Source: an uncultured Tenacibaculum sp. (GTDB taxonomy: Bacteria > Bacteroidota > Bacteroidia > Flavobacteriales > Flavobacteriaceae). From it: 64,000 nucleotides of DNA. The notes under the pieces are model-generated. The model was not told where the DNA came from, made no database searches, and was given only the letters and a program-made list of their open reading frames with translations. Within the stretch, counting starts at the first letter, position 1, and the number at the start of each line of letters is the position of its first letter. Where the stretch lies: contig CANMCD010000015.1 of NCBI GenBank assembly GCA_947496185.1, positions 1 to 64,000 on the forward strand. Direction: 5' to 3'. Below are positions 1-7,657 of this stretch, piece by piece. Made by a program: the position numbers and the translations under genes.

Positions 1-431
1 CCATTGAATGTTTTTCCATCAACTTCTATGGTTGAAGTTAAACTAGAAGAGCTGCTGTCAGTTGCAGTTATCTGGATAGCTATAGGTGATAAATTATCTT
101 GAGTAAATGTTTGATTATTTATTGGTCTTATAAACGTAACGATAGGTTTTTCATCAGGAGGGGTTGAATTTTCTTTAACGGTAATTTTAATAGAACTTGT
201 TCCTTTTGAACCAGAAGGGTTTGTCGCTGTAGCTTTAATGGTAAAATCACCAAAACGAGAAGGAGTCCATGAAGCATAGGTACCATTGAATGTTTTTCCA
301 TCAACTTCTATGGTTGAAGTTAAACTAGAAGAGCTGCTGTCAGTTGCAGTTATCTGGATGGCTGTAGGTGATAAATTATCTTGAGTAATTATCTGATCAT
401 TTTTTGGAGTTATAAAATTAACAACAGGTGT
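1..431 (-). repeat. Tandem Ig-like coding repeats, 282-bp period, nearly identical DNA
   Basis: The stretch starting at base 1 recurs from base 283 almost unchanged for about 85 bases, so the period is 282 bp (94 codons, in frame). Each unit encodes one Ig/PKD-like beta-sandwich with conserved IEVDGK and WTPSRFGDF segments. The unit nearest the window edge is incomplete. Such high DNA identity suggests recent unit duplication or recombination. Confidence 0.85.
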
Positions 432-1889
432 TGATCCTTCTCCTATAGTAGTATTTCCACTAATTGTTCCGCTAATTCCATACCAGCCAAGAGAAGAATA
501 CCTAGAAAAACCATTAGAAGGGCTTCCTTCAGCACCACTTTCAATAACTAATTTATAGTTTCCAGCTGATAGACGAAGGTCAAAATACGCTCTTCTATTT
601 TTTTTAGGATTACTAGTAGTTACTTTACTGCCCGAACTATCCTCTATCCAAGCATTTACATCTAGAAGGGTAATATACTCTAAAGGTTGTACAGTTAACT
701 TTACATTTCCTCCTCCTGATCCAATACTAAAGGTAAAAATATCCGTATCTCTATTTCTTTCAATAATTCCTTTATTAGAAGAAACTGCTACAGATCCATT
801 ACTTATTTGAAGAGGTTTTCCATTCGGATTATCATCTACTTTTGTTTGAAGGTGACGACTAATTGCAACTAGATCATCTTGTCTATTATTAGCGCCACGA
901 TATTCTCCTTTACTAAATTGATAAAGAGGGTTTTCCCATGAACCAGTTCTATAATATTGCCCCATGATAGGTGCCCATTGATATTCAGGAATTCCTCCAT
1001 GATACTCTCCATCAGAACCTCCTCCATCATGATTTAATCCTAATTGATGCCCTACTTCATGGGCTAGAGTTAGACCGTAGAATTTAGGATTCCGTTCTCT
1101 ATAAACCATGGCAGCTGTTCTTGTTCCGAAAGAATTTATATAAGCATATGAACGTCCAGTTTGACTGCTCATTTTAGCAATACAAGAATTCTGAACTGAG
1201 GTTGCATTATATACGTTTTGATCTGTAGTCACATTTACTTGATAAGATGATAATGAAGAAGCTAAACACTGATAAACTCTCCATAGATCTTCTTTAGATG
1301 CATACCTAGGGGTAGAACCATTCATAATTTCTCTAATATCCATATAGACTACTTTAGTGGCACCAGGTAAGCTTTGAAGTTTTCTTAGGTCTGTGCCAGG
1401 GTATTGCCCTATATGATCATCTCCATTTCTTTCTTTTGTAAAGAAATGTTTGTCATTTTTATTAGGCTTTTTAAAGTTACAAACAGAAACTAACTTTTTA
1501 GCTTCAACCTTGTTAACTTGTACATTCCCTTTTTTATTAGTCGTATATTCATATCCATGACCTTTTGTTTTATCTACAACATAACCATAAATGTTTTTTA
1601 GACCTCCCTTAAGAATAAAGATGGAGTTCTTATTTCCTTTAATTTTTCCATTAATAGATATTTGATTATTTTCATAATAATAATTATCTAGTAACACTAA
1701 CATATTTTTACCATTACCTACGTTCAATTTATAGGAAGAAAGACGTGGTATAAATTTTGAAGTTTTTTTGGTGAAAAGATTAATAAGCTGTTTTGTAGAA
1801 CCAATTTCAGTGCCCTTTTTTTGGGAAAAAACCGTAAAAGAAGTGATTAGTAGCAGGTTAAAAATTAAAGATTTAAATAAAGAATTCAT
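1..1889 (-). CDS. Secreted reprolysin-like zinc metalloprotease, 3'-truncated by window edge
   Basis: Zinc endopeptidase of the metzincin/reprolysin (M12B-like) type, predicted to be exported. The reading frame opens at ATG 1887-1889 with a hydrophobic signal sequence ending in FSQ and runs without a stop to base 1, so the C-terminus lies outside the window. The zinc motif HEVGHQLGLNHD begins at about residue 277, followed by a Met-turn (PIMGQYY). After the catalytic domain comes a region resembling a bacterial pre-peptidase C-terminal domain, then Ig-like repeats of 94 residues, of which one full and one partial copy are visible. It is a clear paralog of the complete protease at 2569-4959 in the same orientation, so a chitin-binding module and T9SS tail are expected beyond the edge. 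The protease class is secure; the substrate is unknown. Confidence 0.85.
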   Translation of the reverse strand, partial: MNSLFKSLIFNLLLITSFTVFSQKKGTEIGSTKQLINLFTKKTSKFIPRLSSYKLNVGNGKNMLVLLDNYYYENNQISINGKIKGNKNSIFILKGGLKNIYGYVVDKTKGHGYEYTTNKKGNVQVNKVEAKKLVSVCNFKKPNKNDKHFFTKERNGDDHIGQYPGTDLRKLQSLPGATKVVYMDIREIMNGSTPRYASKEDLWRVYQCLASSLSSYQVNVTTDQNVYNATSVQNSCIAKMSSQTGRSYAYINSFGTRTAAMVYRERNPKFYGLTLAHEVGHQLGLNHDGGGSDGEYHGGIPEYQWAPIMGQYYRTGSWENPLYQFSKGEYRGANNRQDDLVAISRHLQTKVDDNPNGKPLQISNGSVAVSSNKGIIERNRDTDIFTFSIGSGGGNVKLTVQPLEYITLLDVNAWIEDSSGSKVTTSNPKKNRRAYFDLRLSAGNYKLVIESGAEGSPSNGFSRYSSLGWYGISGTISGNTTIGEGSTPVVNFITPKNDQIITQDNLSPTAIQITATDSSSSSLTSTIEVDGKTFNGTYASWTPSRFGDFTIKATATNPSGSKGTSSIKITVKENSTPPDEKPIVTFIRPINNQTFTQDNLSPIAIQITATDSSSSSLTSTIEVDGKTFN

Positions 1890-2568
1890 AAAAAAATTAA
1901 ATTATTAATTAGTAAAAGAGGAAGAGAGTATATGTTTCTCAAAAAATCAAGTTTATAAAACTTGAAAAAAAACCTCTGTTTAAAAAAAATACCAATCGAA
2001 CTTTCAAATGATGTACAGGTAAAATGAATTATTTTTAGAGTTGTTTTAGACTAAAAATACTGTTGTGAGGTTTCCTATTTTTAAATAACAACAACCCAAA
2101 AAAACAATTTATATACGTCATTTTAATGTTTAGTTGATGTAAGTATGAAAAGAAGTTTAACTTATTGAATTTTAAAGGAAAGTATAAATAAAAAGAACTC
2201 TTTCAGAGTTGTTTTAAGCTGAAAATATTCCCCATATGATTAAAACAAGAAACAAATTCAAAAAAGGTGGTTTATACTTGTTTTTTCAAAATTTAATTAG
2301 TGATTATGATAAAAAGGAACGGTCAAATGTACTAACAAGTCATTAATAATACAAGTTAAAATACTGTTTATTAGTTGTTTGTGTTTTAAGAGATACCCCA
2401 AAAGGTACATTTTAATTGAGTAACTTAGAGGTAAATATGGGTATTAGTATGTTTCAATTGTAAAAATAAAACTACGAGTAAAAACAAATTACTCGCAGTT
2501 TTTATATACCAAGTTAATTTCAAATTATAAATGGTATTACTTATTCATGATTTTTAACAAACAGTTTA
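1890..2568. other. Intergenic region between the two metalloprotease genes
   Basis: No credible gene in 679 bases; the sequence is very AT-rich with stops in all frames. It should contain the promoter of the upstream protease near 1890-2000 and it holds the terminator of the downstream protease (2468-2502). Two imperfect copies of a segment starting AGAGTTGTTTTA lie near 2037 and 2205, about 168 bp apart; their meaning is unknown. Confidence 0.5.
2468..2502 (-). terminator. Rho-independent terminator of the metalloprotease gene
   Basis: A 14-bp stem with a 7-base loop lies about 67 bases past the stop of the 2569-4959 gene. Its single A-C mismatch on the plus strand becomes a U-G wobble in minus-strand RNA. 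A U-rich tract follows on the minus strand, which fixes the direction. Confidence 0.75.
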
Positions 2569-4959
2569 TTATTCTTTAATAAACTTGATACTTTTCTCTT
2601 TATTACCATGAATAACCTTTATAAAATAAATACCCGTTGGATACCTAGAAATATCTTGGGAATCATTCTTAAGTGTTTCGATAAAGTTTCCATATCGATC
2701 ATAAATATGTATTTTTCCGATTCGATCTTTTACTTGTAAAGTATGCGTAATCGGATTCGCTAATAAGCGGGTATTTATAGCAGGGTTACCGCACGAACCA
2801 ATCTTTTTCCAAACATTTGTATAGATATTAGGAAAACAATAAGCAGGAGACCACCAAATGGCCAAATAAAGATTGTTTTGATAGTTTACTTTATCTCCTT
2901 TACGATATGAGCTCGTTTTAACCCATTTAGGAATATTTCCACAATCGCCACCACCAGTAGAACTTTTCTTTATGGTCACTGTTATAGATTTTGTTCCTTT
3001 AGTTCCTGAAGCATTAGTAGCTGTAGCTGTAATGGTAAAATCACCGAAGCGAGAGGGAGTCCAAGAAGCACTTGTTCCAGTATATTTTTTTCCATCTACT
3101 TCTATTACGGAAGTTAGTCTAGGCGAATTGGTATCGGTAGCTTTAATTTTGATAGCTATAGACGATAATTGTTTTTGGGTGATCGTTTGGTTGTCTTTAG
3201 GGGTTAAAAAAGTAACAGTGGGTTTACTACCACCACCAGTAGAGCTTTTTTTAATGGTTACTGTTATAGATTTTGTCCCTTTTTTTCCTGAAGCATTGGT
3301 AGCGGTTGCTGTAATGGTAAAATCACCAAAACGTGAAGGAGTCCAAGAAGCACTTGTTCCAGTATATTTTTTTCCATCTACTTCAATTACAGAGGTCACC
3401 CTAGGAGAACTTGTATCAGTTGCGTTAATCTTAATACGAATGGCAGATAATTGTTTTTGCGTAATAATTTGATTGTTTTTTGGAGTTAGAAAATTAACAA
3501 CGGGTTTTCCGCCACCGCCGCCAGTACCACCAGTAATTGTTCCACTAATTCCGTACCAACCAAGAGAAGAATATTTTGAAAATCCATGTGAAGGGTTTCC
3601 TTCAGCACCGCTTTCCACTAAGAGTTTATAGCTTCCTGAAGATAAACGAAGATCAAAATATGCCTTACGGTCTTTTTTAGGATTACTTGTCGCTACTTTC
3701 CTTCCATTACGATCTTCTATCCATGCATTCACATCTAAGAAAGTAATATATTCGATGGGTTGAACGGTTAATTTTACATTACCCCCATTAGCCCCTATAT
3801 TAAAAGTAAAGGCGTCTTTATCGGTATTTTTTTCAATAACACCCTTATTCGAAGAAATAGCTACAGTACCATTACTAATGTTAAGTGTTTTTCCATTACT
3901 ATTATCATCACTTCTAGTCGGAAGATAACGACTAATTAATGCCAAATCATTTTCTCGATTACTAGCGGTTCTGTATTCTCCTTTACTGTATTGATATAAA
4001 GGGTTTGCCCAAGAACGAGAAGCATAGTAATTTCCCATAATAGGTACCCATTGGAATTCAGGAATTCCTGTAAAATATTCTCCTCCAGGATTCCCTCTAT
4101 CATGGCTTAAACCTAGTTGATGTCCAACTTCATGAGCTAGGGTAAGACCGTAATATTTAGGATTATTTTCTCGGAACATCATAGAAGGACGTCTTGTACC
4201 AAATGAATTTAAAGGCGCATAAGAACGTCCAGTTCTACTACTAAATTTAGCAATACCAGAATTGGTTACTGAAGTAGTATTATATACGCTTCGATCTGTA
4301 GTAACATTTACTTCATAGGCAGATAAAGCAGAAGCCAAGCACTGAAATACTTTCCAAATATCTTCTTTTGAAGCATATTTTGGGGTTGCTCCGTTCATAA
4401 TATCTGTAATGTCCATATACATAACCTTTCTTGCACCAGGTAGACTCTGAAGTTTTCTAACATCGGTACCAGGGTATTTACCAATATGATCATCTCCTCT
4501 TTGCAGTTCATGATCATGCTCTTCAATATCCTTAGGTTTTTTAAAATCGCAAACAGACACTAATTTTTCTGCAGGAACTTTTGTTACTAGAACCTTTCCG
4601 TTTTTGTTGGTGGTATATTCATAACCAAAGTTTTGGGTTCTATCGATAGCATAACCATAAAGGTTATTTTTTGTTCCTTTAAGGATAAAAATAGAATTTT
4701 TATTTCCTTTAATTGTTCCGTTAATAGAAATTTGATTGTTTTCATGATAATAATCGTCTAGAGATATTGCAATATCTTTATCATTACCAAGACTTAAATT
4801 ATAGGTGCTACTTTGAGTAGCAAATACATTTGAGTTTTTGGTAAAAACATTAATAATGTGTTGTGTGGAGCCAATTTCAATAGATTTTTTTTGTGAAAAA
4901 GTCAAAGAGACTTTAAAAAATAGCAGTGAAAACAGCAGGGGTTTAAAAAAAGTTTTCAT
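2569..4959 (-). CDS. Secreted reprolysin-like metalloprotease with Ig repeats, chitin-binding module and T9SS tail
   Basis: A 796-residue zinc endopeptidase, exported and probably sorted to the surface or medium. Order: signal peptide (1-23), propeptide-like region, metzincin catalytic domain (about 170-345) with H276-E277-H280-H286-D287 in HEVGHQLGLSHD and Met-turn M308, a PPC-like beta-sandwich (about 350-480), two Ig-like repeats of 94 residues (about 487-670), a cysteine-bounded CBM5/12-like module (about 672-722) with aromatic residues spaced as in chitin-binding domains, and a C-terminal T9SS type A sorting domain ending in a basic FIKE tail. The tail places it among T9SS cargo. It is a paralog of the truncated gene upstream and shares accessory modules with the chitinases at 45035-50990. 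The catalytic class is sure; chitin or cuticle association is inferred from the module. Confidence 0.9.
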   Translation of the reverse strand: MKTFFKPLLFSLLFFKVSLTFSQKKSIEIGSTQHIINVFTKNSNVFATQSSTYNLSLGNDKDIAISLDDYYHENNQISINGTIKGNKNSIFILKGTKNNLYGYAIDRTQNFGYEYTTNKNGKVLVTKVPAEKLVSVCDFKKPKDIEEHDHELQRGDDHIGKYPGTDVRKLQSLPGARKVMYMDITDIMNGATPKYASKEDIWKVFQCLASALSAYEVNVTTDRSVYNTTSVTNSGIAKFSSRTGRSYAPLNSFGTRRPSMMFRENNPKYYGLTLAHEVGHQLGLSHDRGNPGGEYFTGIPEFQWVPIMGNYYASRSWANPLYQYSKGEYRTASNRENDLALISRYLPTRSDDNSNGKTLNISNGTVAISSNKGVIEKNTDKDAFTFNIGANGGNVKLTVQPIEYITFLDVNAWIEDRNGRKVATSNPKKDRKAYFDLRLSSGSYKLLVESGAEGNPSHGFSKYSSLGWYGISGTITGGTGGGGGKPVVNFLTPKNNQIITQKQLSAIRIKINATDTSSPRVTSVIEVDGKKYTGTSASWTPSRFGDFTITATATNASGKKGTKSITVTIKKSSTGGGSKPTVTFLTPKDNQTITQKQLSSIAIKIKATDTNSPRLTSVIEVDGKKYTGTSASWTPSRFGDFTITATATNASGTKGTKSITVTIKKSSTGGGDCGNIPKWVKTSSYRKGDKVNYQNNLYLAIWWSPAYCFPNIYTNVWKKIGSCGNPAINTRLLANPITHTLQVKDRIGKIHIYDRYGNFIETLKNDSQDISRYPTGIYFIKVIHGNKEKSIKFIKE
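2962..3525 (-). repeat. Two tandem Ig-like coding repeats, 282-bp period
   Basis: Two consecutive in-frame units of 282 bp encode the Ig-like domains of the protease; the segment at 2974 matches that at 3256 closely for most of its length. The period is the same as in the neighbouring paralog, so the array predates or spread between the two genes. Confidence 0.8.
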
Positions 4960-5280
4960 AATTAAGATTTGGGTTATTTATTAATAAAATGAATGACATT
5001 AAAAAATGCCAATTTCTTTTTTCAAAAAACTGTTGGATTCTGCTAATGACACAAAAGATAGGGATATATTATTATATAATGAAAAAAAATTATAATATAG
5101 ATTGGTTGGCTTTATTGAAGATAGTTTAAAATGAATAAAGCTGCCAAAAAATGACAGCTTTTACATATATGATGTATTCTAAATATTTGTAATTGTTTGT
5201 AATAGATGGTTTTATGTAGCTTTTGATGATTTTAACAACGCTATCAGAATTACTTTTCTTCGTAAGAATTAAAATTTACT
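4960..5280. other. Intergenic region between metalloprotease and GNAT gene
   Basis: 321 bases without a credible gene. The part next to 4960 should hold the protease promoter, and a candidate terminator for the GNAT gene lies at 5137-5161. Nothing else recognised. Confidence 0.4.
5137..5161 (-). terminator. Candidate terminator of GNAT gene
   Basis: In minus-strand RNA the arms form nine pairs including one U-G wobble around a short loop. The distance from the GNAT stop (about 120 bases) and the only moderately U-rich tail make this a weak call. Confidence 0.4.
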
Positions 5281-5736
5281 TTATAGATTTAGAACAAAAC
5301 GTTGTTTAGGTTTGGATAAAGCTCCAATATAATGATAAAAATCAATAGCATTTTGATTAGACTTAGGTGTCTGCCATTGTATTTCGTCAATCTTATTTTG
5401 TTTGGCTTTTTCTATCATGGCATTAATCAGTTTCTTTCCTAGTCCAAGTTTTCTTGCCTCTTTTTTTAGGTATAAGCAATCCATATGATAAAAGTATTTA
5501 GCGGACCATGTTGAGAATTCTTTAGAGAAGGTTATATAGCCTAGAAGTTCACCTTTTACTTCAGCAACTAAGCAAATAATTACTGGATTTTCTTCGAAAA
5601 TAAAGGGGGCTAGTTTTTCAGCTTTTCCTTCACTATTGTATTCAGCACCTTCAAAGATCGCATGTGCATTGCATAATTGAATTAAATCATTTATTTCTGA
5701 TTTTTTTAAAGGTCTAATATTTGTTTGATTTTTCAT
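5281..5736 (-). CDS. GNAT family N-acetyltransferase
   Basis: A 151-residue cytoplasmic acetyl-CoA-dependent acyltransferase of the GNAT fold. The acetyl-CoA pyrophosphate loop is visible as ARKLGLGKKL after a beta strand carrying MDCLYLKKEA, and the C-terminal AIDFYHYIGA segment is the usual GNAT alpha4/beta7 region. Length is normal for a single-domain GNAT. The acceptor substrate cannot be read from sequence. It stands alone, with long AT-rich gaps on both sides. It belongs to a local group of three different GNAT genes (with 6191-6637 and 7093-7539) around duplicated tRNA-Gly genes; the three are not close copies of each other. Confidence 0.85.
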   Translation of the reverse strand: MKNQTNIRPLKKSEINDLIQLCNAHAIFEGAEYNSEGKAEKLAPFIFEENPVIICLVAEVKGELLGYITFSKEFSTWSAKYFYHMDCLYLKKEARKLGLGKKLINAMIEKAKQNKIDEIQWQTPKSNQNAIDFYHYIGALSKPKQRFVLNL

Positions 5737-6023
5737 ATGTATATTGTATTTGTAGTGAGTGTTAAAATATGTAACTACGTACTTTCAATTAATATCTTAT
5801 GTATATGACTAAAAAACCTTTTTATAGGTATTATAACACAATTAAGAATGTTCTGAATAAAGAAATAATTGATTAAGCATAGTTTTACTACTGTAAATCA
5901 CGTTACTATAATGAAGAGAAAATTTAATAGGAAAACATTACGGTATAATAAATGCTTAGTACGAAAATAGTAAAAATCGTAGATATAGGAGTGTAAAGTT
6001 TACTTGTATATTTAAAGAAAATA
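5737..6023. other. Intergenic region upstream of GNAT gene
   Basis: Very AT-rich, stops in all frames, no gene recognised. It should carry the promoter of the 5281-5736 gene; no confident promoter motif was picked. Confidence 0.35.
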
Positions 6024-6056
6024 AAAAATCCAAAGTATTATTTGCTTTGGATTTTT
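6024..6056 (-). terminator. Terminator of tRNA-Gly copy 1
   Basis: A perfect 12-bp stem with a nine-base loop starts two bases past the 3' end of the tRNA, with runs of A/T at its outer ends. The loop (6036-6044) is the exact reverse complement of the loop in the terminator of tRNA copy 2. Confidence 0.85.
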
Positions 6057-6057
6057 G

Positions 6058-6130
6058 AGCGGGAGACCGGGTTCGAACCGGCGACATTCAGCTTGGAAGG
6101 CTGACGCTCTACCAACTGAGCTACTCCCGC
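6058..6130 (-). tRNA. tRNA-Gly(TCC), copy 1
   Basis: A 73-nt cloverleaf read on the minus strand: 7-bp acceptor stem starting GCGGGAG, D arm GCTC/GAGC, anticodon loop CTTCCAA giving TCC, TTCGAAC T loop and discriminator T. The CCA end is not encoded. Identical to copy 2 at 6730-6802. Confidence 0.97.
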
Positions 6131-6190
6131 GATAAAGCGGTTGCAAATATAACACACTTTATAGAATTTACAAGCTTTTCAATTGTTTTT

Positions 6191-6637
6191 TTAATAAAAT
6201 TTTTTATCGTCTCTCATAACTTTCACAAAATGAAATCCATAGATTTCGTAGCCCTCGTTATAATAAAACTTATGTGATCTTTTGTTACCCGTGTAGGAGT
6301 TTAGTTCTGTAGCTTCACACCCTTTAGATTTTGTGTATTGGTAGATCCATTCAAAAAATTTAGCACCAATATTTTTACCTCTATACGTTTTATCGATGAT
6401 AACATGATCTGGTTCAACACTTTTTCCTATATAATGTCTAGTGGAGTACCAGAGCCCAGAAACCCCTATAAGTTTGTTTCCATCAAAAGCCCCCACGCAT
6501 TCATAAGTGTCATACGAAAACATTTCATGAACTCTTTTTTTAAGTATTTCTTCAGGTGTAGTTGTATTAAGTTCAGTAAGTAATGGTATAATATCCGAAA
6601 TGTATTCTTTGTTAATTGGTTTGAATGATAGTTGCAT
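6191..6637 (-). CDS. GNAT family N-acetyltransferase
   Basis: A 148-residue GNAT acetyltransferase. The acetyl-CoA binding signature is TYRGKNIGAKF after the strand HVIIDK, and the C-terminus has the usual RSHKFYYNEGYE segment. The target is unknown. It lies between two identical tRNA-Gly genes on the same strand. Its 3' half has a decayed relative after the second tRNA (6866-7045), so the tRNA plus GNAT segment was duplicated with a period of about 672 bp. This copy is intact, with no frameshift or internal stop. Confidence 0.85.
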   Translation of the reverse strand: MQLSFKPINKEYISDIIPLLTELNTTTPEEILKKRVHEMFSYDTYECVGAFDGNKLIGVSGLWYSTRHYIGKSVEPDHVIIDKTYRGKNIGAKFFEWIYQYTKSKGCEATELNSYTGNKRSHKFYYNEGYEIYGFHFVKVMRDDKKFY

Positions 6638-6695
6638 ATAACAATATAGTTTTATTTAATGTATTTGGCTTTAAGAAAGAGGTCATGTAAAAATA

Positions 6696-6728
6696 AAAAA
6701 TCCAAAGCAAATAATACTTTGGATTTTT
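6696..6728 (-). terminator. Terminator of tRNA-Gly copy 2, loop inverted relative to copy 1
   Basis: The same 12-bp stem as at 6024-6056, but the nine-base loop (6708-6716) is the reverse complement of the loop in copy 1. The hairpin has therefore flipped between its own inverted arms in one of the copies. Confidence 0.85.
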
Positions 6729-6729
6729 G

Positions 6730-6802
6730 AGCGGGAGACCGGGTTCGAACCGGCGACATTCAGCTTGGAAGGCTGACGCTCTACCAACTGAGCTACTCCC
6801 GC
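6730..6802 (-). tRNA. tRNA-Gly(TCC), copy 2
   Basis: Base-for-base identical to the tRNA at 6058-6130, with the same anticodon loop CTTCCAA and discriminator T. The upstream flank (6803-6861 versus 6131-6189) is also almost identical, differing at one position, which marks a segmental duplication. Confidence 0.97.
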
Positions 6803-6865
6803 GATAAAGCGGTTGCAAATATAACACACTTTATAGAACTTACAAGCTTTTCAATTGTTTTTTTA

Positions 6866-7045
6866 ATAAGTTTTTCTTTTGTTTATTATAAAGTTCAGTA
6901 AATGAGTGTTATATGTTTCGTGGCTCTGATTATAATAAATTTATGTGATCTTTTGTTATCCGTGTAGGTGTTTAGTTCTGTAGTTTCAGCCCTTAGATTT
7001 GGTATATTGATAGATACGTTAAAAAAATTAGCGTCAATATTTATT
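6866..7045 (-). pseudogene. Decayed remnant of duplicated GNAT gene
   Basis: This stretch aligns at an offset of about 672 bp with the 3' part of the intact GNAT gene at 6191-6637, for example the shared segment TTATGTGATCTTTTGTTA, but carries substitutions and small deletions that break the frame, and similarity stops near 7045. No ORF survives. It is the tail of the acetyltransferase gene copied with tRNA-Gly copy 2 and lost since. Confidence 0.75.
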
Positions 7046-7092
7046 GATATATTTGGTAGTATCAAACAAACTAAATAATAAATTACTATTTT

Positions 7093-7539
7093 ATGTTGAA
7101 AACAAAAATTTTAATAAAAGAAATTAATTCAAGTGAAACATTGCCAATAAGAAAGGAAATATTAAGACCTGATATTGATTTGCCATGTGAATTCAAAGGT
7201 GATAATGATGCTGAGACATTTCATTTGGGAGCAATACATAATGAAGAGGTAATTGGCGTGGTATCCTTTATTAGAAGTGATAATAGTATTTTTACTAAAA
7301 ACCAATATCAAATGAGAGGTATGGCAATAGTTGCTGCTCATAGAAAAAGAGGTATAGGCAAAATGCTTATTCAAGAGGCGCTTGATTTATTGGAGAAAAA
7401 AGAAGTAGCGGTTTTATGGTGCAATGCTAGAGAAACTGCTGTGCAATTTTATGAGAAATTTGGTTTTAAAACGTTAGGAGAAAAATTCATGATTGATCAT
7501 ATTGGAACACATTATTTGATGTATTATAAACCAGCATAA
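7093..7539 (+). CDS. GNAT family N-acetyltransferase
   Basis: A 148-residue single-domain GNAT acetyltransferase. The acetyl-CoA loop is seen as HRKRGIGKMLI after the strand RGMAIV, with the C-terminal WCNARETAVQFYEKFGF segment typical of the fold. The substrate is not predictable. It is transcribed toward the opposite-strand lytic transglycosylase gene and ends at a strong hairpin (7551-7607). It is not a close copy of the other two GNAT genes nearby. Confidence 0.85.
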   Translation: MLKTKILIKEINSSETLPIRKEILRPDIDLPCEFKGDNDAETFHLGAIHNEEVIGVVSFIRSDNSIFTKNQYQMRGMAIVAAHRKRGIGKMLIQEALDLLEKKEVAVLWCNARETAVQFYEKFGFKTLGEKFMIDHIGTHYLMYYKPA

Positions 7540-7550
7540 TAAAAATATAA

Positions 7551-7607
7551 AATACCATTTCTTGTTATCTCTGATGGCTTAGAAAATAAGAAATGGTATT
7601 GTTTTTT
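7551..7607 (+). terminator. Terminator of GNAT gene, possibly bidirectional
   Basis: A perfect 13-bp inverted repeat (7551-7563 with 7588-7600) is followed by G and six T on the plus strand, 11 bases past the GNAT stop. It lies between convergent genes and could also serve the minus-strand transglycosylase gene. Confidence 0.85.
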
Positions 7608-7657
7608 ATACACCCAATATGTTAAGTAAAACTTTTAGAGGTGTGGTATAATAAGTA

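Noticed and set aside
2034-2235. CRISPR-like repeat pair
   Set aside because: Only two imperfect copies, no regular spacer length and no cas gene in the window.
2972-3472. 166-codon plus-strand ORF inside the protease gene
   Set aside because: Lies opposite the Ig-repeat coding region and repeats with the same period; it is a shadow of the repeats.
6612-6827. 71-codon frame over tRNA-Gly copy 2
   Set aside because: Translation of the tRNA gene and its flanks (GSSSVGRASAFQ-type peptide), a frequent artefact of tRNA loci.
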